Shown here one piece after another: positions 17,094 to 25,923 of a stretch of 64,000 nt of DNA (within the stretch, counting starts at the first letter, position 1; every line of letters begins with the position of its first letter). The notes below the pieces were generated by a model. The model was not told the origin of the DNA. It searched no databases and was given only the letters and a program-made list of their open reading frames with translations. The DNA is from Prevotellaceae bacterium UBA2738. Its GTDB lineage: Bacteria > Bacteroidota > Bacteroidia > Bacteroidales > Bacteroidaceae. The translations under genes and the position numbers were made by a program. The DNA is taken from contig DEJW01000035.1 of NCBI GenBank assembly GCA_002353585.1, positions 1-64,000 of the forward strand, read 5' to 3'.

Positions 17094-17498
17094 ATGAATG
17101 AAGCAGAGCAACACCTTGAAGCTCACGGCGTAAAACCTACGGCAGTGAGGGTATTGGTATGGGAAAAGGCGAGCAGGCAGACGGAAACGTTTACCCTGCA
17201 CGATATGGAGCAATGGATGCCCCACATGGACAGGAGCAGCATATTCAGGGCGTTGAAACTGTTTACAGAGCACCACCTGCTACACATGATAGACGATGGC
17301 ACGGGACAGCAGAAGTATTGTTTGTGTAGATGTGAGAATGGCAAACATTTGAATCATATACACTTTACATGTACCAAATGCGGACGTACCTTTTGTCTGG
17401 AAGACTACGTGATTCCTACAGTAGAAATGCCTGAAGGATTCGTGATGGAAGATGTGGAATATGTAGTCAAGGGCATTTGTGCTCAATGTACGCAATAA
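17094..17498 (+). CDS. Fur-family metalloregulator
   Basis: A 134-residue DNA-binding protein. Residues about 1-75 form the winged helix (GVKPTAVRVLVWEKA, DRSSIFRALKLFTEHHLL), and the C-terminal half has the HIHFTCTKCG metal/dimerisation segment plus a final CAQC, giving the two CxxC pairs of the structural zinc site. The short hinge and cysteine layout suggest a Zur- or PerR-like member, but the metal cannot be assigned. It stands between divergent surE and the glycosyltransferase operon, and may head the latter (gap 29 bases). Confidence 0.85.
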   Translation: MNEAEQHLEAHGVKPTAVRVLVWEKASRQTETFTLHDMEQWMPHMDRSSIFRALKLFTEHHLLHMIDDGTGQQKYCLCRCENGKHLNHIHFTCTKCGRTFCLEDYVIPTVEMPEGFVMEDVEYVVKGICAQCTQ

Positions 17499-17527
17499 AT
17501 AGGCGCGTGCGCGCGTTATAATTAAAG

Positions 17528-18397
17528 ATGATCACAGCATCAGTAGTAACATATAACCACCATTTGCTCGATTTCGAGCCTGTGCTGAGAAGCCTCTTCG
17601 CTTCGCCAGTAGATATAGTGTATGTGATAGACCACTCAGACGATATGCTTGACCTGAAACAGGAATTGCAGGAGTTTGCCGAACGTGTACTAAAGGGTGA
17701 GCCCGAATTGAAACAGAAGGCAGAAAAGGGTTTTAAACTGATATATCTGCCTCACGAGAACAACGGTTATGGCGGTGGACATAATGTGGCTCTGAAGGAG
17801 GCACAAAAACTTGGAAGTAAATATCATTTGGTAGTGAACCCTGATGTGTGGTTCGGTCCGGAGGTGATACCGGCACTGATAAAATACATGGACGAACACG
17901 ATGATGTGGGACAGATGATGCCAAAGGTGATGTATCCTAACGGACAGATACAGAGACTCGCGAAGCTATTGCCCACGCCGCTGGACTTCATAGGCCGTTT
18001 CTGTTTTCCAGAATTCCTTATAAAGCGGAGGAATACGAAATTTGAGTTGGTGCAGTCAGGTTTTACAAAAATATTAAATGTTCCATTTCTTAGTGGTTGT
18101 TTCATGTTTCTCAGAATGTCGGCGATAAGCGAGGTCGGTATGTTTGATGAACGTTTTTTCCTATATGCAGAGGATATAGATTTTACACGTAGGGTACATC
18201 AGAAATATCGTACGATATTCTATCCGCAAGCAACTATATATCATACCTTTACACGTGGTTCGCGCAAGAGTCTGAAACTTATGATAATACACATCATAAG
18301 TACCATAAAATATCTAAACAAGTGGGGATGGTGGCGCGACAAAGAGCGTAGGGAGATAAACAAAGAAGTGTTAAGCAAAATAGGTGGAAAGGTGTAA
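17528..18397 (+). CDS. GT2 glycosyltransferase (rhamnosyltransferase-like)
   Basis: A 289-residue family 2 glycosyltransferase with an N-terminal nucleotide-sugar fold (ITASVVTYNHH, VIDHSDD), the donor-binding VVNPDVWF, and an acceptor/catalytic segment FDERFFLYAEDIDFTRRV. This layout is typical of WbbL/rhamnosyltransferase enzymes that extend cell-surface polysaccharides. Four bases separate it from porZ, implying one operon. In P. gingivalis, PorZ participates in handling anionic LPS, so a surface-glycan glycosyltransferase fits next to it; that link is inference. Confidence 0.85.
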   Translation: MITASVVTYNHHLLDFEPVLRSLFASPVDIVYVIDHSDDMLDLKQELQEFAERVLKGEPELKQKAEKGFKLIYLPHENNGYGGGHNVALKEAQKLGSKYHLVVNPDVWFGPEVIPALIKYMDEHDDVGQMMPKVMYPNGQIQRLAKLLPTPLDFIGRFCFPEFLIKRRNTKFELVQSGFTKILNVPFLSGCFMFLRMSAISEVGMFDERFFLYAEDIDFTRRVHQKYRTIFYPQATIYHTFTRGSRKSLKLMIIHIISTIKYLNKWGWWRDKERREINKEVLSKIGGKV

Positions 18398-18400
18398 AGA

Positions 18401-20407
18401 ATGTTCAAGAGATTTCTCATATTTATAATTGTACTATACGCCACATTATCAGTGGCAATGGCTGATGCTGTAGGGACATGGAAGATATATCCTTCTTATG
18501 CCAACGTAACGGGCATTGAGCCTACGGGCAGTAAAGTATATGTGCTTGCTGATGGTAATCTCTACTCATACAATGTGAAGACAGAAGAGATAAGGGAGTA
18601 TAATATCAGCACCAATCCTGCCCTGAGCAGCCGTGAGATTACTCATATCATCTGGGTTAAGGCTACCAACAAACTGCTTATTGTATATGCTGACTATATG
18701 ATAGACATTCTGTCTGCCAAGGATGACATTGGATCTGTTGTTGGACTGAAGAATGCTTCGTCACAAAAGGATAAGACAGTTCAAGAACTATTTGTTAATG
18801 GGCAATATGTATTTATAAAAACAGGTTTTGGGACACTAAAGGTTGATACCAAAGATGAATATATAGTTGCTACATACAAACCAGGTGAGACCGTCGATGG
18901 AATGCCAGAGTCAGCAAGCAGTACCACAACGAAGGACGGACCTGACGGCGCAGTATATTATGACCCTGTAAATAAATGCTGGTGGGGCGCAAATGCAGAA
19001 AGCAAACTGACAAAATATATCGAGAGGGAAGGAAATTTAGTTGCAGCATCGTCAGGAGTGAGACCTGATAGTCCCTTTACGAGTGACTGCTGGAGGATAT
19101 ATAAGCATGACGGTAAGATATTTGTTACGGCAGGAGCCTTTGCTGCAGGTATGTCATACGAAGCAGGTATCCGTCCGGGAATGGTACAATACTTTGAGAA
19201 CGATACATGGAGTAAATTAGAAGACCCCGGCAAGATGACGGGATATGACTACGTTGCCGCCAATAGTATGGTGTTTGCCCCCCAAAATAAAAGTCATTTC
19301 TGGGTTGGAGCATCTTCAGGTTTATATGAGTATAAGGACTATAAACCGATTCGTGCATACAATAGCCAGAATAGTGCCTTGTCACCTATATATAACGTTG
19401 ACCAGTCGCAGTCTGTTATTACATCAATGGTGTATGATAGTAGTAATAACCTATGGGTGATGAATGGTTATTGTGATAACTATATTGTGCGTTTCAATAG
19501 CAATGACGAGTCAAAAAATTTTCCACATTCAGAATATTCCTTTGAAAAACAGACAACGATAGATATTCAAGGTACATTTATAAGTCCGTCAAACGGGTAT
19601 ATGTTTATGGTCAACTCGCAGTCAAGGCATCCTGTGCTATATTATTATGACTATAAGAATGACCGTTTGAATGGCATAACCTCTTTTATAAATGAAGACG
19701 GCTCAAACATAGCCCCAACATATTTATATGATCTTGACGAGGATGATGAGGGCAACCTGTGGATAGCATCCACATCCGGTCCATTTTATTGGGCGAAGAA
19801 TGACATGGCAAAAGGTAACGCTATATTTATCCAGCATAAAGTGAACAGGAATGACGGCTCAGGACTTGCCGACTATCTTTTATCTGGCGTTTCCACGCGT
19901 TGTATATCTATAAATGCTGCGCATCAGAAATGGTTTGGAACAAACGGGGACGGTGCGTATCTCATAAGTGATGACAACAATAGCCAGTTACAGCATTTTA
20001 CGACAGAAAACAGTTATCTGCCCTCAAACATAGTATATGACATCTGTGTGGATTCTGAAACTGGTGTTGTCTGGTTTGCCACTGAAAAGGGAATATGCTC
20101 CTATCAGTCTGATGTCGTAGAGACGTACGGAGACCTCAGCAGTGACAATGTGTATGCCTATCCAAATCCGGTAGAACCGGAATTTACCGGAAACGTCACC
20201 ATTATGGGTTTGACACATGGGTGTCAGATAACTATAACGACACCTTCAGGATATGTTGTAAATAAGGGTACATGCTCAGGTGGCATGTATCAGTGGAACT
20301 GTTGCGACATGGGAGGAAGACGTGTTGCTTCAGGTGTCTATAATGTGCTTGTTGCAACTAAAGAGGGGGAGAGTGGTTGTGTGACAAAGATTGCTGTAAT
20401 AAGATAA
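18401..20407 (+). CDS. porZ: PorZ-like type IX secretion protein
   Basis: A 668-residue exported protein (signal peptide about residues 1-21). It has beta-propeller sensor-type repeats of the form VGTWKIYPSYANVTGI, KVYVLADGNLYSYN and ITHIIWVKATNKLLIVYAD, with the later blades LWVMNGY, DLDEDDEGNLWIAS, CVDSETGVVWFATEKG. The C-terminus (YAYPNPV...ITITTPSG...GVYNVLVAT) is a type A secretion signal domain of the type IX system. This domain order fits PorZ, the surface component that supplies anionic LPS to the sortase PorU. P. gingivalis PorZ is longer, and a generic two-component-regulator propeller protein is the alternative. Confidence 0.82.
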   Translation: MFKRFLIFIIVLYATLSVAMADAVGTWKIYPSYANVTGIEPTGSKVYVLADGNLYSYNVKTEEIREYNISTNPALSSREITHIIWVKATNKLLIVYADYMIDILSAKDDIGSVVGLKNASSQKDKTVQELFVNGQYVFIKTGFGTLKVDTKDEYIVATYKPGETVDGMPESASSTTTKDGPDGAVYYDPVNKCWWGANAESKLTKYIEREGNLVAASSGVRPDSPFTSDCWRIYKHDGKIFVTAGAFAAGMSYEAGIRPGMVQYFENDTWSKLEDPGKMTGYDYVAANSMVFAPQNKSHFWVGASSGLYEYKDYKPIRAYNSQNSALSPIYNVDQSQSVITSMVYDSSNNLWVMNGYCDNYIVRFNSNDESKNFPHSEYSFEKQTTIDIQGTFISPSNGYMFMVNSQSRHPVLYYYDYKNDRLNGITSFINEDGSNIAPTYLYDLDEDDEGNLWIASTSGPFYWAKNDMAKGNAIFIQHKVNRNDGSGLADYLLSGVSTRCISINAAHQKWFGTNGDGAYLISDDNNSQLQHFTTENSYLPSNIVYDICVDSETGVVWFATEKGICSYQSDVVETYGDLSSDNVYAYPNPVEPEFTGNVTIMGLTHGCQITITTPSGYVVNKGTCSGGMYQWNCCDMGGRRVASGVYNVLVATKEGESGCVTKIAVIR

Positions 20408-20442
20408 ATGATGATCAAGAAAGATGATATGTAAGTGCAACA

Positions 20443-21555
20443 ATGATTAAGGATTTACATATTGTTTGTCTGGCACAGCCGTATCCGCCTAATTATGGCG
20501 GAGCGGTAGAGATGTATTATAAATTGAAGGCTCTTCATGCTGCGGGTGTAAAAATTACTCTCCATATATTCTTGTATGGTGACTATAAACCGCAAGAGGA
20601 ACTTTCCCAATTTGCATCTAAAATCTACTACTACAGACGTTATACGGGCATTCAGGCTCAACTGTCTTTACAGCCATATACTGTAAAGAGCAGAAAAAAT
20701 GCGGAACTTTTGAGGAATCTGTGTAGTGACAATTCTCCTATTCTGTTTGAAGGTCTTCATACTTGTGCATTTCTTGGGCATCCGTCGTTGCGCAAAAGGT
20801 ATAAGATTGTCAGGACACATAACATAGAGCATGAATTTTACAGAAAGCTGGCATCTTACCATCCAATGTCCTGGAAATCTGTGTTCTTTAATATCGAGGC
20901 TTGGAAATTAGAACGTTATGAAAAAGTCTTGAGGTATGCTAATCGTATCTTAGCAATCTCGGAAGCAGATGCAGAACAACTGAGCCACCGCTATCCCAAT
21001 AATGATGTGAGGCTCTTGAACTGCTTCTTTGATGATACTCTGGATAATGACATAATAGAGACACAGCCATATATACTGTATCATGGAAACTTGTCAATAG
21101 CAGAAAATATTCGTGTTGCAGAGTATCTTCTTTCTGAGATAGCCCCACATGTGAGCTACAGACTGATAATGGCAGGACTGAACCCAGTAGAGGGTATAGT
21201 AAGAAAAGTGATGAAAGTGCCCAATGTGGAACTGATACCTAATCCTTCAAAAGAGCAAATGGATAAATTGGTGGCTAAGGCTCACATAAACCTGTTAATA
21301 ACATTCCAGAATACAGGAGTCAAGCTAAAGCTGCTAAACTCCTTGTACAAAGGACAAGGTTACGTCATCGCAAATAACGACATGATACATGGTACTAAAC
21401 TTGGAAAACTTTGTACTATAGCAAACACGGCAGAGGAGATAATACAGTCGGTCAACCGCCTGATGAAAGAGAAGGTTTCGGATGAATTAAGTCATGAAAG
21501 AAGGCACACTATACGTCAGTTAGGATATAATAGAGTGGATAATATAATAAATTGA
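20443..21555 (+). CDS. GT4-type glycosyltransferase
   Basis: A 370-residue cytoplasmic glycosyltransferase with a GT-B outline: an N-terminal acceptor domain starting DLHIVCLAQPYPPNYGGAVEM and a C-terminal domain with YILYHGNLSIAENIR, LIMAGLNP, NVELIPNPSKEQMDKLVAKAHI and NTGVKLKLLNSL. The glutamate-containing EX7E motif normal in GT4 is degenerate here. It follows porZ by 35 bases and precedes another GT4 by seven, so all four genes from 17528 probably share a transcript for surface glycan synthesis. Confidence 0.82.
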   Translation: MIKDLHIVCLAQPYPPNYGGAVEMYYKLKALHAAGVKITLHIFLYGDYKPQEELSQFASKIYYYRRYTGIQAQLSLQPYTVKSRKNAELLRNLCSDNSPILFEGLHTCAFLGHPSLRKRYKIVRTHNIEHEFYRKLASYHPMSWKSVFFNIEAWKLERYEKVLRYANRILAISEADAEQLSHRYPNNDVRLLNCFFDDTLDNDIIETQPYILYHGNLSIAENIRVAEYLLSEIAPHVSYRLIMAGLNPVEGIVRKVMKVPNVELIPNPSKEQMDKLVAKAHINLLITFQNTGVKLKLLNSLYKGQGYVIANNDMIHGTKLGKLCTIANTAEEIIQSVNRLMKEKVSDELSHERRHTIRQLGYNRVDNIIN

Positions 21556-21562
21556 TTTCATT

Positions 21563-22540
21563 TTGAAGATTGTATATGAAATAGAGCGGCTATCCACAAA
21601 CGGCGGCATAGAGCATATACTCACTGACCGAGTCAATTATATGGCAGAGAGGTGGGGATGGGATATTACTATACTGGTTATACTTAAAGAGGATAAAGAG
21701 CCTTATTATAAGCTCTCACCAAAGGTGAAGACAGAATATCTGAATGTCAAGACATCAGGAATTGTAATGTGCATTGAGGCACTTTGGAAACTAAACAGGG
21801 CTGTTAAACGTATCAACCCAGATATCTATGTTACATTTCAGACGATGGGAGCACTGTCTTGTCTTTTAAGGACGCATAAAACGAAAACAATTTATGAGTC
21901 TCATATTGCAAGGGAGTATTTTAATCATCCCCTTGCTTTAAAAATAGCTGAAAGATATGCTGATTGTGTAACCGTATTGTTAGAACAGCAGGTTATAGAT
22001 TTTCCAAAAGCGAAAAATATCGTTGCAATACCAAATTTTACGCAGATAATTTCCCAAACCTCCCCCGATTATACTAACAGGCTTGTTGTGGCGGCAGGAA
22101 GGAGAAGTCCGCAAAAGAACTTTGAGAGGCTTGACAGATTGTGGAGAGAAATACGACCTTGCCACACTGACTGGGAGTTAAAGATACATAATGATACGAA
22201 AGACATGACGGCAGCATATCTTGAGGCTTCCGTTTTCGTTATGACATCACGTTTTGAGGGTTTTGGTATGGTTCTTATTGAAGCCATGTCATGCGGACTT
22301 CCTTGTATAGCTTTTGATTGCCCATATGGTCCACGTGAAATAATAGAGGATGGTAAGACAGGGTATCTTATACCATACGATGACGACAACATGTTTGTTG
22401 CAAAGTTGAAATACTTGATGGAGCACCCAGGGGTTAGGGAACAGATGGGCAAGGCAGCAAAAGAATCAGTAAAACGTTTTTCGCGCGATGCAATAATGAA
22501 CAAGTGGAAGAACCTTTATTCTCAAATATTGTCCCCTTAA
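21563..22540 (+). CDS. GT4 glycosyltransferase
   Basis: A 325-residue GT-B glycosyltransferase. It has IERLSTNGGIEHIL at the N-terminus, VVAAGRRSPQKNFERL in the donor domain, and a clear EX7E segment, SRFEGFGMVLIEAMSCGLPCIAFDCPYGPREI. The start is TTG at 21563, since no ATG lies in frame before the glycine loop and the preceding gene stops at 21555. The stop overlaps the stop of the minus-strand membrane protein by four bases (shared TTAA), marking the convergence of the porZ operon with the long minus-strand glycan operon. Confidence 0.88.
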   Translation: MKIVYEIERLSTNGGIEHILTDRVNYMAERWGWDITILVILKEDKEPYYKLSPKVKTEYLNVKTSGIVMCIEALWKLNRAVKRINPDIYVTFQTMGALSCLLRTHKTKTIYESHIAREYFNHPLALKIAERYADCVTVLLEQQVIDFPKAKNIVAIPNFTQIISQTSPDYTNRLVVAAGRRSPQKNFERLDRLWREIRPCHTDWELKIHNDTKDMTAAYLEASVFVMTSRFEGFGMVLIEAMSCGLPCIAFDCPYGPREIIEDGKTGYLIPYDDDNMFVAKLKYLMEHPGVREQMGKAAKESVKRFSRDAIMNKWKNLYSQILSP

Positions 22541-23997
22541 TGTTTAGGCAGCACTGGTTCATAAAGTTTTGGGTCGGGAGCATAAATAACCCGTACAGTC
22601 GTGTCCCTTACTAACCAAACGCACGGATAGCCTTCTGCGAAGGCAACAGAGACTGCATTGTTGATTTCCTTTGAGTTATCTGCTACGAAAACATGCTCTA
22701 TTTCCTTTGGCCATGTATAATCATTCTCATATTGTACACTAACGCCGTATCCGAAGGCATCATAAGGTATCACGCAGAACATTGAATACTTTGGATAGTT
22801 TGTTTCAATGATCACCGTTTTGCATTTATCTACGGGTTCCTTCATCTGGCTTATAGTAGATAATGCCATGTTGTGTCCCATCTCACCTGACTGGTATGCT
22901 TTTATGATATGATGAGCATCGCTTATGATAGCAGATGTTATCCACAGAGCAGCGATGCATAAATGTATCGTTCGGACTTTAGTGTCGCTTACCAAGGCTC
23001 CGATAATCAGTGCAGATATAGAGATGGCGCTATATGAATGCATGACTGTGAATATCGTAATTAAATGTATGCCAACAATTAAAAACAGACATAAAAATAG
23101 TGATATCAGTAGTCTTGGACGGCTGTAGTTTATTATATGGTAGATGATGAATCCAATGTATGGTAGCGTAAGTCCGAGGGTGAGTGCTGTCAAGAGTATG
23201 TTTCTGCTTGGTGCGTGAAGAATGCTGACATAGTCAAGAGGTAACCAAGGAAAAAGTAGGAACATTCCAATGTTGCGAACTATCATTCCGATGCCTCCTT
23301 CAGTATATACGCCAGTACTAACAACCTCAAGGTCAGATAATGAAAGTCTTACGCAAAGGTATATGCAGGGATATAAAAACAGCAATGTTGTATCAGATAA
23401 TGCCTGCCTAAGCGTTTTTCTTCCAATACCATAAGCCAATATGGGAGGAATCAAAAAGAAGATTAATCCATTTTCTTTCCATAGGGCAGAAATAAGGATG
23501 AGACTTCCCATGGTCAAATGTTTTTTCCATACTTTTCGGCTACAGGAGTCTGAGAGATAGTAGGATATAGTAACGAGACCAAATAAGAGTGAATATGCCT
23601 GATTCACAGAATCGATGTCAAGAACTGTTCCCAGTATGCCAGGGCATAGCATAAAGAACAATGTGGCGGTAATCTGACTACGCAGAGGAAATTCTAACTG
23701 CTGACTTATCTTATATATGAGGAATGCATTTATTGTATGTGCAATTCCAATAAGCAGATGGTTCAGATAAGGAAATAAAAAATGGAATTCAGAATTAATG
23801 ATTCCAAGAAGTCCATCAAACGGTCGCCAATATGTTGCTAACGGAAGCAGTGACTTAGGAAACATGACGTCGATGTGCGGACTGCACAGGTACCCCCAAT
23901 CATCCATCGTAGGGCGTATGAACATACTAATTACAGTGGTCAGAAATCCACCCATTAGTATCATCCAATTATTTTTTGATATTGTCATGTGATTCAT
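22537..23997 (-). CDS. Polytopic membrane protein, GT-C-like
   Basis: A 486-residue integral membrane protein with about ten hydrophobic helices and a soluble C-terminal 120 residues. After the first helix comes RPTMDDWGY: paired acidic residues in the first periplasmic loop are typical of GT-C glycosyltransferases that use lipid-linked sugars. I see no family-defining motif beyond that. It is the last gene of the operon that starts at fdtA (31489). It could alternatively be a polymerase or a transporter for glycan units. Confidence 0.65.
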   Translation of the reverse strand: MNHMTISKNNWMILMGGFLTTVISMFIRPTMDDWGYLCSPHIDVMFPKSLLPLATYWRPFDGLLGIINSEFHFLFPYLNHLLIGIAHTINAFLIYKISQQLEFPLRSQITATLFFMLCPGILGTVLDIDSVNQAYSLLFGLVTISYYLSDSCSRKVWKKHLTMGSLILISALWKENGLIFFLIPPILAYGIGRKTLRQALSDTTLLFLYPCIYLCVRLSLSDLEVVSTGVYTEGGIGMIVRNIGMFLLFPWLPLDYVSILHAPSRNILLTALTLGLTLPYIGFIIYHIINYSRPRLLISLFLCLFLIVGIHLITIFTVMHSYSAISISALIIGALVSDTKVRTIHLCIAALWITSAIISDAHHIIKAYQSGEMGHNMALSTISQMKEPVDKCKTVIIETNYPKYSMFCVIPYDAFGYGVSVQYENDYTWPKEIEHVFVADNSKEINNAVSVAFAEGYPCVWLVRDTTVRVIYAPDPKLYEPVLPKH

Positions 23998-24024
23998 TAT
24001 GAATGAAAAAATAGTTTGTCAGTT

Positions 24025-24888
24025 TTAGTGATGAAAATGATGGAGGAAAGGAAACATTTTTATGAGACTTTTCCATAATACTAACCTGCACGTTATATAA
24101 ATAATATGTAGGTATGTAGGCAGCATCGAGCCTCTGTAATTTACTGCTTTTGCAAGGTCGTGGTTAAGCCTTAGCATATTAATGTTATAGTGTATGTGTT
24201 TTGCAATGCTACCACGTGTAATAGAGGAATTGTCTATTGTATAGTAATAGGTGCGATTGGAGAGATTGATGAAATCCCCCTTTGTGCCAAGCAAAACGAT
24301 AAGTTGTTTATCTTCCGCTCTGTATTTTCTTCCTGAAAAGAATTCAGGGTGTTGATTTAACAAACTGATGATTGCCCTACGTCTTGTTATGGCAAAGAAA
24401 ACGTTTTGGTCACTGCGTTGGTGCATCATGCCCTCTATAACGTCTTTGCCTTTTATCATTCCTGTTGGAAAGAGAAAGTTGTCTGGCTCGGTTATCTCTC
24501 CTGTATGATCGTTTCTGTAATATACCTGAGAGAAAACCTGCACGACACCGTCATTGCTCTTGATGGTGTCTATACATAACTGCATCCTACCTGCACACCA
24601 CTCATCATCCCCTGCACACTCCATGATATACTCGCCTTTTGCCTCACGAACGCAACCGTAGTAGTTGTCAACAATTCCTTTATTCGGAGCTTCGGGCATG
24701 ATACGTATAATGTCAGGATATTTTTTTGCATACTCCTGGCATATCTTTCTTGTGTTGTCTGTTGAAGCATCCTCTCCTATGATGACTTCATAAGGAACCG
24801 TGCATTGCTGGGCAAGTATAGCATCCAAAGCTCTTGCTATGGTTGCCTCTTGATTGTATGTGCATACTATTACAGATATAGTTACCAT
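24025..24888 (-). CDS. GT2 glycosyltransferase
   Basis: A 287-residue family 2 enzyme with ISVIVCTYNQEATIARALDAIL, the donor-binding EVIIGEDASTDNT, and GEYIMECAGDDEWC holding the DxD-type metal motif. A basic, amphipathic C-terminus suggests membrane attachment. The start overlaps the ATP-grasp gene's 3' end by seven bases, so translation is coupled. Its product probably adds one sugar of the repeat unit. Confidence 0.87.
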   Translation of the reverse strand: MVTISVIVCTYNQEATIARALDAILAQQCTVPYEVIIGEDASTDNTRKICQEYAKKYPDIIRIMPEAPNKGIVDNYYGCVREAKGEYIMECAGDDEWCAGRMQLCIDTIKSNDGVVQVFSQVYYRNDHTGEITEPDNFLFPTGMIKGKDVIEGMMHQRSDQNVFFAITRRRAIISLLNQHPEFFSGRKYRAEDKQLIVLLGTKGDFINLSNRTYYYTIDNSSITRGSIAKHIHYNINMLRLNHDLAKAVNYRGSMLPTYLHIIYITCRLVLWKSLIKMFPFLHHFHH

Positions 24889-25922
24889 GGTTTCAGGGGT
24901 TTGTTGTCTGATAGCAATTCAAGATTTATCGTCTTGCCGTCTTTGCGGTGCACTATGGTCATGGCATTGCAAAGGTGTTGTGGCTGGGGTACGCGGGGTG
25001 TGTCGCCTACGGCTTGCATTACAGTCATTTCGGTGATGTTAATTCCGGTTGACTTCTCTATGAGGAGTGGAATGAGGTTGCCGCCATTGCGCGGACCGAT
25101 TTCTATGACCCATACCTGTCCTTGCTTATCTACAAGATATTCTACGTTACATGGTCCTTGACAGAATCCTATCTTCGTCAATATCTCTTGTACTGTTTTC
25201 TGGGCTTTAGCTTGCAGGCTTTCCTCTTGTGTTGAGGGATAAACCAATGCTGCTGGCACAAATGGCTCCTCAGGTCTCTTGTATTGGTCACACATTCCCC
25301 AAAGGGCAATCTTGCCGTCAATAACGAAGATGTCACCGTCTTGTTGCAAACCGATACTATCGATAAAGTCTTCCATGAGTGCAGTGCCAGATGGAGAAAC
25401 TCTTATAGTCTCTTGCCAGTGTTTTTCGATGTCAGATATGGATTCAATGGCAAAAACTCCCTTGCTTCCGGCTGAGTCCGTAGGTTTCAGCATCAGTTTG
25501 TGGTTGGCTTTGCGGAAGACACAGATGGCATCGTCAAGAGTTGTGACCTTTAAGCTTTGTGGAGTAAGGAAACCATTCTTCTGCATAGCCTTTCGAAACA
25601 GGTCTTTATGTGTCATTGTGTGCACCACGTCGTATGGGTTGCCGGGCAATCCCATCTTTTCCTGTACATATGCTGCAATGGGAGCGAGTACATCAGAACA
25701 AAAAGGGACTATTCCGTCAATCCTCAGTCGCTTAGCCTCTTTTAGCACGGCATCTTTGTTGATGATGTCAACTTTGCAGTATTCATCGGCAATCCTGTGA
25801 CCAGGGTTGTCTTCATGCAAATCAGTGCTGATCACATAGTAACCGAGATTTTTCGCAACTTGTGTTGCCATAGCCTGCACATAGTTGCCGCCGAGTATCA
25901 TTATGCGTTTCTGATGTGACAT
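24882..25922 (-). CDS. ATP-grasp ligase
   Basis: A 346-residue ligase of the carbamoyl-phosphate-synthase-like ATP-grasp type. The N-terminal pre-ATP-grasp part has RIMILGGNYVQAM; residues about 105-300 form the ATP-grasp fold with KLMLKPTDSAGSKGVF and the metal/ATP site VIEIGPRNGGNLIP. Such enzymes join an acid to an amine through an acyl phosphate; in surface-glycan clusters they can add amino acids or other acids to sugars. The actual substrates are unknown. It sits between GT2 and a GT-C-like protein. Confidence 0.82.
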   Translation of the reverse strand: MSHQKRIMILGGNYVQAMATQVAKNLGYYVISTDLHEDNPGHRIADEYCKVDIINKDAVLKEAKRLRIDGIVPFCSDVLAPIAAYVQEKMGLPGNPYDVVHTMTHKDLFRKAMQKNGFLTPQSLKVTTLDDAICVFRKANHKLMLKPTDSAGSKGVFAIESISDIEKHWQETIRVSPSGTALMEDFIDSIGLQQDGDIFVIDGKIALWGMCDQYKRPEEPFVPAALVYPSTQEESLQAKAQKTVQEILTKIGFCQGPCNVEYLVDKQGQVWVIEIGPRNGGNLIPLLIEKSTGINITEMTVMQAVGDTPRVPQPQHLCNAMTIVHRKDGKTINLELLSDNKPLKPW

Positions 25923-25923
25923 A

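Noticed and set aside
25279..25800. Plus-strand 173-codon frame opposite the ATP-grasp gene
   Set aside because: Antisense shadow of a gene with clear motifs; no ribosome-binding site or promoter.
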